64,000 bases of DNA from Flavobacteriales bacterium (lineage in GTDB: Bacteria > Bacteroidota > Bacteroidia > Flavobacteriales_F > PHOS-HE28). The translations under genes were made by a program, and so were the position numbers. Where the stretch lies: positions 1,364,001 through 1,428,000 of the forward strand of contig JADJQW010000002.1 in the NCBI GenBank assembly GCA_016712535.1, in the 5' to 3' direction. The notes under the pieces are model-generated. The model made no database searches. It was not told where the DNA came from and saw nothing but the letters and a program-made list of their open reading frames with translations. This document shows positions 23,653 to 32,377 of this stretch, piece by piece; positions within the stretch are counted from its first letter, which is position 1, and every line of letters begins with the position of its first letter.

Positions 23653-23660
23653 CAAAGATA
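23653..23660 (-). promoter_or_regulatory. TAnnTTTG -7 box of the lipoprotein gene
   Basis: The minus strand reads TATCTTTG, an exact consensus match, 21 nt before the ATG at 23631. A divergent partial box TAGCTTTC (23728-23735) precedes panB, so the 123-bp divergent region carries both promoters. Confidence 0.5.
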
Positions 23661-23754
23661 GCCGCGCGAGCTTCCCAGCCTGATCGGCTTGACCAACGGC
23701 CTGCTGTGGGCCATGAGCGGCGCGGGCTAGCTTTCGCCACCCATCCATGGAAGC

Positions 23755-24573
23755 ATGAGCACCGGATCCGCCGACGCCAAGCGCGTCACCACGCACACCT
23801 TGCAGGAAATGAAGTCCGGAGGCGTGCCCATCGCCATGCTCACGGCCTATGATTACTCGCTCGCGCGCTTGGTCGATGCGGCGGGCATCGATGTGATCCT
23901 GGTGGGCGACAGCGCCAGCAACGTGATGGCCGGGCACGAGACCACCTTGCCGATCACGCTTGATCAGATGATCTACCATGCAGGCGCCGTGGTGCGCGGC
24001 TGCCAGCGGGCACTCATCGTGGTCGACCTGCCCTTCGGCACCTATCAAGGCAACACCAAGGGCGCGCTCAACAGCGCCATCCGCATCATGAAGGAGAGCG
24101 GCGCGCATGCCGTGAAGCTCGAGGGCGGGCGTGAGGTGATCGGATCCGTCGAGCGGATCCTCACGGCGGGCATCCCCGTGATGGGGCATCTGGGACTCAC
24201 GCCGCAGAGCATCTACAAATTCGGCACTTACGTGGTGCGCGCCAAAGAGGAGATGGAAGCCCAGCGCTTGCGTGAGGATGCCAAGCTCCTGGAAGAGGCC
24301 GGTTGCTTCGCGCTGGTGCTCGAGAAGATCCCGGCCAAGCTCGCGGAAGAGGTGGCCAAGAGCGTGAGCATCCCCGTGATCGGCATCGGCGCGGGCGGCG
24401 GTGTCGATGGCCAGGTGCTGGTGCTGCACGACATGCTGGGCATCAACAAGGAATTCAATCCTCGCTTCCTGCGGCGCTATGCTGATCTGCACACGGTGAT
24501 CTCCGATGCCGTGGGCGGCTACGTGCGCGATGTGCGCAGCAAGGATTTCCCCAGCGCGAAGGAGCAGTACTAG
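23755..24573 (+). CDS. panB: 3-methyl-2-oxobutanoate hydroxymethyltransferase
   Basis: This 272-aa cytoplasmic enzyme transfers a hydroxymethyl group from methylene-tetrahydrofolate to 2-oxoisovalerate, making ketopantoate for pantothenate and CoA synthesis. Motifs include LTAYDYSLARLVDAAGIDVILVGDSASNVMAGHETT (substrate/metal region), VVDLPFGTYQ, KLEGGREV, MGHLGLTPQS and IGIGAGGGVDGQVLVLHDMLG. Length and start agree with the family. It stands alone without panC; the next gene is an RluA-type pseudouridine synthase. Confidence 0.97.
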   Translation: MSTGSADAKRVTTHTLQEMKSGGVPIAMLTAYDYSLARLVDAAGIDVILVGDSASNVMAGHETTLPITLDQMIYHAGAVVRGCQRALIVVDLPFGTYQGNTKGALNSAIRIMKESGAHAVKLEGGREVIGSVERILTAGIPVMGHLGLTPQSIYKFGTYVVRAKEEMEAQRLREDAKLLEEAGCFALVLEKIPAKLAEEVAKSVSIPVIGIGAGGGVDGQVLVLHDMLGINKEFNPRFLRRYADLHTVISDAVGGYVRDVRSKDFPSAKEQY

Positions 24574-24589
24574 CGTTTTGCCGCACCGG

Positions 24590-24606
24590 TCCCGGCTTTC
24601 GCTGGG
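24590..24606. repeat. short imperfect palindrome resembling dispersed 'VIPAKAG'-type repeats
   Basis: CCCGGCTTTCGCTGGGA forms a 6-bp stem (one G-T pair) around TTTC. Its minus-strand translation includes VIPAKAG, a hallmark of short palindromic intergenic repeats common in bacteria. It lies in the 54-bp gap after panB and may also act as a weak terminator. Only one copy was seen here. Confidence 0.35.
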
Positions 24607-24627
24607 ATGACCCGTTGTCGTGTGATC

Positions 24628-25311
24628 ATGGCCCCAGCATCGATACCGGTTCTCTTCAGCGACCCTTGGCTGCTTGCCGTGCGCAAGCCCGCAGGCGTGC
24701 CCGTGCAAGCCGATCCAACAGGCGATGAGGACCTGCTCTCGTTGGTGCGGATCGAGCGCAAGGAGCCGGCACTGGAACTCGTGCACCGCATCGACCGTCC
24801 TGTGAGCGGCGTGGTGCTGCTTGCGCGAACCGCCGAGGCCAACAAGGCCCTGCAAGCGCTCTTCCGCGAGCGGCGTGTGGAGAAACGCTATTGGGCCATC
24901 GTGGAAGGCCGGGTTGAGGAGAAGGGCTCCGTGGCTTTGGTGCACCGGCTCGCGCAGGATGCTCCCAATCGGAGGGCACGCGTGAGCGAAGTGCAAGGCG
25001 ATGAGGCGTCGCGCACGCAGGTGCAGGTGCTTGCACGGGGCGATCGTTACAGCTTGGTGGAGTGCATGCCCGAAGGCGGCGCCTTCCACCAGATCCGCGC
25101 GCAGCTCTCAGCTTGGGGCCATGCGATCAAGGGCGATGTGAAGTACGGCGCGCGAAGAGGGGAGAAGGACAGGAGCATCGGGCTCCATGCGCGCGAGATC
25201 CGGTTCGTGCATCCGTTCACCGGAGAATCTATTCGGGTAGCAGCCCAAGCACCGGAGCTGGGTATCTGGCCGGCGCTCTGCGCGGCTGCGGGATTTGCAC
25301 CTTCGGAATGA
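24628..25311 (+). CDS. RluA-family RNA pseudouridine synthase
   Basis: This 227-aa protein isomerises specific uridines to pseudouridine in rRNA or tRNA. It contains the RluA catalytic motif as HRIDRPVSGVVLLART (catalytic Asp at about residue 56), preceded by LAVRKPAGVPVQ, and later the family sequence GGAFHQIRAQLSAWGHAIKGDVKYGA. There is no N-terminal S4 domain, so it belongs to the short RluA/TruC-like group; the target base cannot be told. An alternative ATG lies at 24607 but the conserved sequence starts after 24628. It closely follows panB and is likely co-transcribed. Confidence 0.9.
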   Translation: MAPASIPVLFSDPWLLAVRKPAGVPVQADPTGDEDLLSLVRIERKEPALELVHRIDRPVSGVVLLARTAEANKALQALFRERRVEKRYWAIVEGRVEEKGSVALVHRLAQDAPNRRARVSEVQGDEASRTQVQVLARGDRYSLVECMPEGGAFHQIRAQLSAWGHAIKGDVKYGARRGEKDRSIGLHAREIRFVHPFTGESIRVAAQAPELGIWPALCAAAGFAPSE

Positions 25312-25329
25312 GCGGCTACCTTGCCGCTC

Positions 25330-26742
25330 ATGAAGCGTCTGTTCCTGTCCATCGCCTTGGTCAATGCATGCGTGCTGCAAGCGCAAGTGCTCATCAGCGA
25401 TTCGCTGATCTCGTCATTCACCATCGCCGAGTTGGCCGATCAGGGCATCGCTGGTGCGGACAATGACATCGAGACCTATCGCGTGGTGTACAACACGGTC
25501 GATCCCTTCGGGCAGCCCACCATCGCCAGCGCGGCGGTGGCGCTTCCGGTGAACACGCCTTGCACGCATGCCATGGCCGCGTACATGCATGGCACCGTGC
25601 TGAACCGCGAAGGCGTGCCCTCGCGCCTCAGCGATGAGATCGTCGTGGCTTACTACCTCAGCGCGTTCCGCTATGTGGCCGTGCTGCCGGACTACCTAGG
25701 CCTCGGCGATGGCCCCGGACCGCATCCGTACATGCACGCTGCCAGTGAGGCCACCGCCGGCCGCGATGCGCTGCGCGCCGCCCGCGAGCTGTGCGCGGCG
25801 AAGGGCGTTGAGTTGAATGGGCAGCTCTTCCTCACCGGATACTCACAGGGCGGTCACGCGTGCATGGCCACGCACAAGCTCCTGCAGGAAGCGCATGCTG
25901 ATGAGTTCACCGTCACTGCCGCAGCACCGTGCAGCGGGCCTTACGATGCCAGCGGCGTGCAGGCCGAAGTGATCATCGCAAATGAGCCCTACCCCGCGCC
26001 GTATTACCTGCCATACGTGCTCTTGTCCTATGGCCATGTGTACCCGTGGCTCTACGACGAGGTGGACGAGGTGGTGCAGGAGCCTTGGGCCACGGAGTTG
26101 CCGCCGCTCTTCCAAGGGAACAATGGCTCCGGTGTCGTGGATGACATCATGCCCGAGATCCCCAACCAGATCCTGGTGCCTTCCATGCTGCAAGCCTTCA
26201 TCGATGATCCGGATCATCCCTTCCGCCAGGCGCTGCGCGATAACGACCTCTACGACTGGACGCCCCAGTCGCGCTTGCGCATGTTCTACTGCGAAGCAGA
26301 TGACCATGTGTTCTACCAGAACAGCATCGTGGCGCGCGATGCCATGCAGGCCAATGGCGCTCCGGATGTGCAGGCGGTCAGCGCGGGCTCCGGCCTCGAT
26401 CACAACGGCTGCGCCTTCCCGGCGCTGCTCTTGGCGAAGGGGGTCTTCGATGCGCTTCAATGGCCGTGCGGAGGGATCGGCGTTGAGGAGCACGACAATG
26501 GCCGCTGGAGCATCGCGCCCAATCCGGCGAGCGGTCGTTTGCGGATCTCACGAGCCGCAACGGATGGCAGCGCGTCATTCAGATTGATCGCTTCCGATGG
26601 CCGTTCGTTGCACCATGGCATCATGCCCGATGGTGCATCAGAGTCATGGATCGATGCCTCTTCGGTTCCGCCAGGCCTGTATCTGATCGAGCTGGTTGAT
26701 CCGCGCGGCCGCGCAGCGTTGCGCGTGGCCGTGGAGCGCTGA
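25330..26742 (+). CDS. secreted alpha/beta-hydrolase (esterase/lipase-like) with T9SS sorting domain
   Basis: This is a 470-aa protein. A signal peptide (MKRLFLSIALVNACVLQAQ) is followed by an alpha/beta-hydrolase with nucleophile elbow GYSQGGH (Ser172), an upstream PDYLGLGDGPGPHPYMHA loop typical of secretory lipases, and downstream EADDHVFYQNS (probable Asp) and GLDHNGC (probable His). The last ~85 residues (IAPNPASGRLRIS...PPGLYLIELVDPRGRAALRVAVER) form a T9SS type A sorting domain, so the enzyme is exported across the outer membrane and probably hydrolyses esters at the surface. The substrate is unknown. A box TACCTTGC ends 5 nt before the ATG. It ends 2 bp from convergent priA. Confidence 0.88.
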   Translation: MKRLFLSIALVNACVLQAQVLISDSLISSFTIAELADQGIAGADNDIETYRVVYNTVDPFGQPTIASAAVALPVNTPCTHAMAAYMHGTVLNREGVPSRLSDEIVVAYYLSAFRYVAVLPDYLGLGDGPGPHPYMHAASEATAGRDALRAARELCAAKGVELNGQLFLTGYSQGGHACMATHKLLQEAHADEFTVTAAAPCSGPYDASGVQAEVIIANEPYPAPYYLPYVLLSYGHVYPWLYDEVDEVVQEPWATELPPLFQGNNGSGVVDDIMPEIPNQILVPSMLQAFIDDPDHPFRQALRDNDLYDWTPQSRLRMFYCEADDHVFYQNSIVARDAMQANGAPDVQAVSAGSGLDHNGCAFPALLLAKGVFDALQWPCGGIGVEEHDNGRWSIAPNPASGRLRISRAATDGSASFRLIASDGRSLHHGIMPDGASESWIDASSVPPGLYLIELVDPRGRAALRVAVER

Positions 26743-26744
26743 GC

Positions 26745-29195
26745 TCACACCGGATCCACATCCGCCACAAGTTGCACGGCGCGGTGCTGGGGCAAGGCGA
26801 ACACGCGATCGATGCACTCGCGCACGAAGGCTTTCTCTTCGTGATGCGCGCTGCGGCGCAGCTTCACCAGCAGGTTGCGGATGTGGCGGTCCTTCACCCA
26901 GGCCACGGCTGGGATGTCAGGGCCGAGCACGCGATCGCCCAAGTGCTCGCGCAGCGCTGAGGCCAGATCGGCTGCGGCTGCGGCCACGCGCTCCTCGTTG
27001 CGGTGGCGGAGGGTGAGCGCCAGCACGCGCAGGAAGGGCGGGTATCCGTGCGTGCGGCGGTGCTCGATCTCGCGCTGGTAGAAGCCTTCCACATCGTGCC
27101 GCGTCACCAGGTCGAGCACGGGATTGCGCACCTCATGCGCTTGGATGATCACGTTGCCGGGCTTGTCCCTTCGGCCCGCGCGGCCCGCCACTTGGGCCAT
27201 GAGCTGGAAGCCGCGTTCGTGCGCGCGGAAGTCGGGGAAGCGCAAGAGGCTGTCGGCGCTGAGGATGCCCACGGTGGTGACCTGATCGAAGTCGAGGCCC
27301 TTGGTCACCATCTGCGTGCCTACGAGGATGTCGATGGCGCCCTGCGCGAAGCCGGTGAGGATACGGTCGAGCGCCTGACGGCCCCGCACCGTGTCCTGGT
27401 CCATGCGGGCGATGCGCGCCTCCGGGAAGATCCCCGCGAGCTCCTCCTCGATCTTCTCGGTGCCGAAGCCGATCATCCGCAAGCGGTTGCTGCCGCATTG
27501 CGCGCACTGCGTGGGCGGCGGATAGGTCCTTCCGCAATAGTGGCAGCGCAGCTGATGCAGCTTCTTGTGGTAGGTGAGGCTCACATCGCAGTGGTCGCAA
27601 TTGGGCACGAAGGCGCAGCTCTCGCATTGCCACACGGGCACGTACCCGCGCCGGTTCTGGAAGAGGATGGCCTGCTCGCGCTTCTTCAGCGCGGCATCGA
27701 TCGCATCGATGAGCGGCTGGCTGAAGTGGCCGCGCATCTGCTTGCGGCGCTGGGCATCGCGGAGGTCAACCAACGTGATGATGGGCATGGCGACGTCGCC
27801 GTAGCGCGAGAGCAGCTCCGCGTATGCGTATTTGCCCGAGTGCGCGTTGTACCGGCTCTCTAGGCTGGGCGTAGCACTGCCGAGCATGGTCTTGGCGCCG
27901 TGCAGGGATGCGAGCACGATGGACATGTCGCGCGCGTGGTAGCGCGGCGCGGGCTCGTGCTGCTTGTAGCTGGGATCGTGCTCTTCGTCGACCACCAGCA
28001 GCTTCAATCCGCGAAAGGGGAGGAAGAGCGCCGAGCGTGCGCCTACGATGATCGGCGGCGCGTCCGTGCCCTGGGCCATTCGCATCCAGAGCTCGGCGCG
28101 ATCACGCGCGGACATGCGGCTATGGTAAACTGCGATGAGCTCGCCGAAGCGCGCCCGCAGGCGCTCGATGATCTGCGCGGTGAGCGCGATCTCCGGCAGC
28201 AGGTAGAGCACTTGTCCGCCATCGCGCACGGCCTCGTCGATGAGCGTGGTGTAGATCTCCGTCTTGCCCGAAGAGGTGACGCCGCGCAGCAGCACGACAT
28301 CCTTAACGGCGTGCCCGGTGCGGACCTGATCCAGCGCTGATGCTTGCGCGGCGGAGAGCGTTGGACCGGCCTTGTCGATGAGCGCTTGCGCGGGCATGCC
28401 GGCTTCGCGCTCATAGGTCTCGAAGAGGCCTTTCTCGATCAAGGGCTTCAGCGCAGCGGGGGAGGAGCCGCTGAGGTGCAGCAGTCTGTTCTTCTCCACT
28501 TCGAGCGGATGTTCGCTCATGCAGCGGCTCAGCTCTACATAGCGCATGAGCAGGTGCAATTGCTTGGGGGCCTTCTTCTCCAGCTTGTCGAACCATTGGT
28601 GAAGCGCTTCTTCGCTTTGCGCCGCATCAGTGAGCTTCACATAGGTCAGGGTGCGGGGCTTCCAGGCTTCGCGCAATTCCTCTTCCACGGTCACCACGCC
28701 TTCATCGATCAGGCGCTTGACCGCGGGCATGGGGTCCTTCAAGCCGAGCAGCTCCCCGGCTTCCTTCATGCTTAACGCCTCGCGTTCAAGGAGCGCGGCG
28801 ATCAGCACCCCAGCGCGGTCGGTTCGCACCGGCTCTTCCGCGATGAAGGGATTCACCACGATGCGCGTCTCGCTGCTCAGGGTGAGCTGCCCGGGCAAGG
28901 CGGCGATCATCACTTCGCCCAGCGTGCACAGGTAGTGCTCGGCGATGCGCTCCCACAAGAGGAATTGCCGCTCGGTGACGATGGGCGCGGCATCGAGCAC
29001 GGAGAGGATCTCGCGGGTGCTGGTGATGGGGGCTTCGTCATGCACCCGGCGCACGAGCCCGCCGTAGAGCTTTCCGCCGCGCCCGAAAGGCACCGCCACG
29101 CGCATGCCCGACTTCACTTCAGTTCCTTCTGGCAGGCTGAACGTGAAGCGTCCAGGCACGGCGAGCGGCAGGATCACATCGGCGAAGCGAGGCAT
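26745..29195 (-). CDS. priA: primosomal protein N' (replication restart helicase PriA)
   Basis: This is an 816-aa cytoplasmic superfamily-2 DNA helicase that reloads the replisome at stalled forks. Seen are an N-terminal DNA-binding domain (MPRFADVILPLAVPGRFTFSLP...GMRVAVPFG), Walker A GVTSSGKTEIY, motif II VVDEEHDPSYKQ, GSATPSLES, a zinc-binding insertion with eight cysteines (CESCAFVPNCDHC ... CHYCG ... CAQCGSNRL), and VAGRAGR. The start at 29195 fits the conserved N-terminus; the frame is open upstream to 29285. A CACCTTTG box (29200-29207) ends 4 nt before the ATG. Confidence 0.97.
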   Translation of the reverse strand: MPRFADVILPLAVPGRFTFSLPEGTEVKSGMRVAVPFGRGGKLYGGLVRRVHDEAPITSTREILSVLDAAPIVTERQFLLWERIAEHYLCTLGEVMIAALPGQLTLSSETRIVVNPFIAEEPVRTDRAGVLIAALLEREALSMKEAGELLGLKDPMPAVKRLIDEGVVTVEEELREAWKPRTLTYVKLTDAAQSEEALHQWFDKLEKKAPKQLHLLMRYVELSRCMSEHPLEVEKNRLLHLSGSSPAALKPLIEKGLFETYEREAGMPAQALIDKAGPTLSAAQASALDQVRTGHAVKDVVLLRGVTSSGKTEIYTTLIDEAVRDGGQVLYLLPEIALTAQIIERLRARFGELIAVYHSRMSARDRAELWMRMAQGTDAPPIIVGARSALFLPFRGLKLLVVDEEHDPSYKQHEPAPRYHARDMSIVLASLHGAKTMLGSATPSLESRYNAHSGKYAYAELLSRYGDVAMPIITLVDLRDAQRRKQMRGHFSQPLIDAIDAALKKREQAILFQNRRGYVPVWQCESCAFVPNCDHCDVSLTYHKKLHQLRCHYCGRTYPPPTQCAQCGSNRLRMIGFGTEKIEEELAGIFPEARIARMDQDTVRGRQALDRILTGFAQGAIDILVGTQMVTKGLDFDQVTTVGILSADSLLRFPDFRAHERGFQLMAQVAGRAGRRDKPGNVIIQAHEVRNPVLDLVTRHDVEGFYQREIEHRRTHGYPPFLRVLALTLRHRNEERVAAAAADLASALREHLGDRVLGPDIPAVAWVKDRHIRNLLVKLRRSAHHEEKAFVRECIDRVFALPQHRAVQLVADVDPV

Positions 29196-29312
29196 TGGGC
29201 AAAGGTGATCGCGCAGCGCATCCCGGCGATCATCCGTCATGCAAGTGTCAATGTGCTTGTTCAGTTCTGCTCTCCAGGGCAACAAAGCAGGCGGTTCGAT
29301 TGTCTAGGGGGC

Positions 29313-29474
29313 ATGGCACGCATGAAGGAAAACAAGAAGAAGCTAGAGGTGCCTAGCGAAACGTTGAGCGCCTCGGTATATGAGCAGCCTACGCCGATGT
29401 GGAGCCGGTACTACCACGCCATGCGCAAGCGGATCCGGTTCCCGCGCTATTACAAGCGGGCCGTGAACTGGTAG
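29313..29474 (+). CDS. small basic protein, 53 aa, unknown
   Basis: A short frame encodes MARMKENKKKLEVPSETLSA, continuing to PMWSRYYHAMRKRIRFPRYYKRAVNW. The N-terminus is lysine-rich and the C-terminus rich in Arg, Tyr and Trp. Codon choice in the second half matches the genome. It fills the 357-bp gap between divergently placed priA and the sugar transporter and has no recognised family. The start could also be the ATG at 29322. It may be real but nothing beyond composition supports it. Confidence 0.45.
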   Translation: MARMKENKKKLEVPSETLSASVYEQPTPMWSRYYHAMRKRIRFPRYYKRAVNW

Positions 29475-29552
29475 CGATCGCACAGGTGGATGTTGGCGGA
29501 GGGCCGACGGAGCCGGGCATGGTGATAAGGCCACGGGTACTTTCACCGCCGC

Positions 29553-30881
29553 ATGAGCACCAATTCGCGCGGCACGGCAACGGCCATCATCATCCTGGGC
29601 GTTCTGTTCTTCCTTTTCGGCTTCGTGACCTGGCTGAATGGGCCGCTGATCCCCTTCATGCGCATCGCCTGCGAGCTGAGCGATTTCGAGGCGAGCATCG
29701 TGGTGCCATTCGCATTCTACGCTTCCTATTTCGTGATGGCGCTTCCAGCTTCGGTGCTGTTGAGGCGAACTGGCATGAAGAACGGCATGGCGCTCGGCCT
29801 CGCCGTGATGGCCGTGGGTGCCTTCCTGTTCATCCCCGCAGCGCACGCCCGTTCGGCAGGCCTCTTCCTTACGGGCTTCTTCACCATCGGGACCGGGCTC
29901 GCCGTGCTGCAAACGGCCAGCAACCCGTACGTCACCGTGATCGGGCCGATCGCCAGCGCAGCCAAGAGGATCAGCATCATGGGCATCTGCAACAAGCTGG
30001 GCGGTATCGTGGCGCCCTTCATCCTGGGGGCGTTGATCCTTGTCGATGCTGATCAGCTCAAAGCCGACCTGCTCACGCTGGAAGGCCCTGCGCGAGCGCT
30101 CTTGCTCGATGAGCGGGCACGCCTGGTCGTGATGCCGTACACGGTGCTCGGTGCAGGCCTCTTGGCCGCTGCGGTGCTGATCCGGGTTTCACCGTTGCCT
30201 CCTTTGCAAGAGGAAGAGACAGGCGCATCCCGGAACGGAGCTTCCCCATGGAGGCATCCGCAATTGGTGCTCGGGGTCGCTGCGCTCTTGGTGTATGTCT
30301 GGGCCGAGGTTCTGGCCGGAGACAGCATTGCCGTGTACGCTGAGCGTCTCGGCACCCCGCTCGACATCGCCAAGTCGCTCACCAGCGTCACGCTATCCGC
30401 CATGCTTGTAGGCTATGTGATCGGCATTGCGCTCATCCCGCGCTGCTTGTCACAGCGGTGGGCGTTGGCGCTTTCTTCGTTGTGCGCGCTGGCTTGTGTC
30501 GCTGGAGTGCTCGTATCCGATCCTCAGAGCGCCACCATGTTCCCGGTGATGGACTTCGCGCGATTGCGCCTGAATTGGGTCGACCTCCCGGTGTCGGTGG
30601 TCTTCGTGGCCTTGCTGGGCTTAGGCAATGCCTTGATGTGGCCGGCCATCTGGCCCTTGGCGGTCGATGGCATCGGTTCTGCGCTGAAGACGGGATCGGC
30701 CCTGCTCATCATGGCGATTCTCGGAGGCGCGTTGGCCATGCCGGTCTGGACAGCCATGTCGTCGGGCGCTGGCGCAGCCGCTTCCCAATCCGCATACTGG
30801 CTCCTTGTCCCGTTCTACGGCTTCATTGGCTGGTATGCCCTTCATGGCTCGCGGTTGCGGGCATGGGCCACGGGCGGCTAG
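29553..30881 (+). CDS. MFS sugar permease, FucP/GluP-like (fucose/glucose/galactose:H+ symporter family)
   Basis: This 442-aa inner-membrane protein has 12 predicted transmembrane segments. The N-terminal half contains FLFGFVTWLNGPLIPFMR and the FHS-family signature VLQTASNPYVTVIGP. Residues MGICNKLGGIVAPFILGALIL match the same family. It should import a hexose or deoxyhexose with protons; the exact sugar is not clear. No sugar-catabolic genes are adjacent. The start lies 12 nt after a TACTTTCA sequence. Confidence 0.88.
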   Translation: MSTNSRGTATAIIILGVLFFLFGFVTWLNGPLIPFMRIACELSDFEASIVVPFAFYASYFVMALPASVLLRRTGMKNGMALGLAVMAVGAFLFIPAAHARSAGLFLTGFFTIGTGLAVLQTASNPYVTVIGPIASAAKRISIMGICNKLGGIVAPFILGALILVDADQLKADLLTLEGPARALLLDERARLVVMPYTVLGAGLLAAAVLIRVSPLPPLQEEETGASRNGASPWRHPQLVLGVAALLVYVWAEVLAGDSIAVYAERLGTPLDIAKSLTSVTLSAMLVGYVIGIALIPRCLSQRWALALSSLCALACVAGVLVSDPQSATMFPVMDFARLRLNWVDLPVSVVFVALLGLGNALMWPAIWPLAVDGIGSALKTGSALLIMAILGGALAMPVWTAMSSGAGAAASQSAYWLLVPFYGFIGWYALHGSRLRAWATGG

Positions 30882-30962
30882 GCCTTCCGTGTTGAAAACT
30901 GCCCACCGGTGCTCAGAATGCCCGCGGAAGCCGCTTCTACCTTCGGCACCGCATCTCCACCC

Positions 30963-31865
30963 ATGAATCGAATGGAACCCAAACGCATTGCCCTGCTCGC
31001 GCCGGGATTCGCTCTGCTGCTAGCCGCTTGCGGCGGCGGCGAACCTGGCTCCACGCCGGGCAACGATTCGCTCTCAACGCAGGCCACCGATAAAGAATCC
31101 GAACTGATCGGCATCGGTGGCAGATTCTTCAGCGTGCCTTCTCCGGTCCAGGCTGCCATCGCTATCAAGGAGGCGGGCCTCAAGTACCAGAAGGACCTGA
31201 CCGCTCCGCTGGAGAAAGGCGATGCCATGACCGCCCGGATGGCCCAGGCCATGATGATGGGCGTGTACGGGGCCGATATGTCCTACGCCACCGTGCACCG
31301 CGATGCGCAGCGCGCGCTGGCTACCTTGGAGACCATTGAACGGCTCAGCGCCAAGCTTGAATTGAACAATGCCTTCGACAAGGCCCTTGTTGAACGGTTC
31401 AAGGCCAACATGGGCAGCGAGGACAGCCTGTTGCGCTTCAGCGGCATGGCCTTCCGCGCCGCTGATCAGTACTTGAAGGCGAATGACGCTCTGGACGTGA
31501 GCGCTTGGGTGCTTGCTGGCGGATGGGTGGAGGGCATGCACCTCACGCTGGCGGATCCCGCCGCGGCCAAGAGCCCTGCGCTCTTAGCGCGCATCGGCGA
31601 ACAGAAGGGCACCCTCGATGGCCTTCTCACGGTGGTCGACGGCATCAACAGCGATGGCGCGAGCGATGCGCTGATGAAGGGTCTGAAGGAATTGCGCCAG
31701 GAGATGGAAGCCGTGAAGACCACATACGTGTTTGAGGCGCCAGTGACCGACGCCGCGAAGATGACCACCTACATCAACAGCAAGAGCACTGCGGAGGTGA
31801 GCCCCGAGCAGCTCGCCGCCATCGCCGCCAAGGTGGCCGCCTTGCGCAACATGATTCTCGCTTGA
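30963..31865 (+). CDS. exported lipoprotein of unknown function (300 aa)
   Basis: An N-terminal lipoprotein signal has lipobox LAAC (Cys23), followed by a Gly/Ser/Thr-rich linker (GGGEPGSTPGNDSLST). The remainder is predicted mostly alpha-helical (e.g. MTARMAQAMMMGVYGADMSYATVHRDAQRALATLETIERL) without cysteines. I do not recognise the family. A TACCTTCG box (30938-30945) precedes the ATG by 17 nt. The downstream secreted gene begins 2 nt after its stop, so the pair is an operon and probably acts together in the envelope. Confidence 0.85.
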   Translation: MNRMEPKRIALLAPGFALLLAACGGGEPGSTPGNDSLSTQATDKESELIGIGGRFFSVPSPVQAAIAIKEAGLKYQKDLTAPLEKGDAMTARMAQAMMMGVYGADMSYATVHRDAQRALATLETIERLSAKLELNNAFDKALVERFKANMGSEDSLLRFSGMAFRAADQYLKANDALDVSAWVLAGGWVEGMHLTLADPAAAKSPALLARIGEQKGTLDGLLTVVDGINSDGASDALMKGLKELRQEMEAVKTTYVFEAPVTDAAKMTTYINSKSTAEVSPEQLAAIAAKVAALRNMILA

Positions 31866-31867
31866 CC

Positions 31868-32290
31868 ATGAAACGCACCCTCTTTGCACTCCTGCTGGTC
31901 TCCGCCGCCGCCTCCGCTGGCGCTCAGGGCATATGCCAGGGCATAGCGGCCCGTTGCGAGCAGCACATCGCAGCCAATTACATCCCCGATGGCCAGTTCT
32001 ACCGCGCGCTCTTGCAGGGCGATGAGGTGGCCGAGTTCGGCCTCACGTTGTTCGGCGGCACCACGTACCGTGTAGCGGCCTGCAGCGGAGACACCGATGG
32101 GAACCTGATCTTCAGCGTGTACGACACGGCCAAGGAGCGCAACCTGCTCTTCACCAACAAGGACCATCGTAACGCGCCTTATTGGGACCTGGCCATTGCC
32201 AGCACACTGGATGTACTGGTGGAGGCCACGCTCGATCCCAGCAAGGCGGGCAGCGGGTGCGCTGTGATGCTCATCGGCTTCAAGCGCTAG
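31868..32290 (+). CDS. small secreted protein of unknown function (140 aa)
   Basis: A signal peptide ends at SAAASAGAQ (about residue 20). The mature domain contains four or five cysteines (GICQGIAARCEQH, AACSGD, GSGCAVML) and reads like a small beta-sandwich: FGLTLFGGTTYRVAACSGDTDGNLIFSVYD. It is translationally close to the preceding lipoprotein gene (2-nt gap). The family is not recognised. The ATG at 31868 follows a TTG that would overlap the upstream stop. A terminator follows. Confidence 0.82.
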   Translation: MKRTLFALLLVSAAASAGAQGICQGIAARCEQHIAANYIPDGQFYRALLQGDEVAEFGLTLFGGTTYRVAACSGDTDGNLIFSVYDTAKERNLLFTNKDHRNAPYWDLAIASTLDVLVEATLDPSKAGSGCAVMLIGFKR

Positions 32291-32311
32291 CGCGTCCAGC
32301 CGGAACTTTGG

Positions 32312-32336
32312 GCGCCCCTCCCGTTGAGAGGGGCGC
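32312..32336 (+). terminator. terminator of the lipoprotein pair
   Basis: A perfect 9-bp stem (GCGCCCCTC / GAGGGGCGC) is followed on the plus strand by TCTTCTTG, 21 bp after the stop at 32290. Confidence 0.6.
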
Positions 32337-32377
32337 TCTTCTTGGGACCTGCTTGGATCCCGGCTGGGGCGGTGCGC

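Noticed and set aside
23632..25089. Long upstream extension of the minus-strand lipoprotein frame
   Set aside because: It is antisense to panB and the RluA-type gene, histidine/alanine-rich, and the real start with a lipobox is at 23631.
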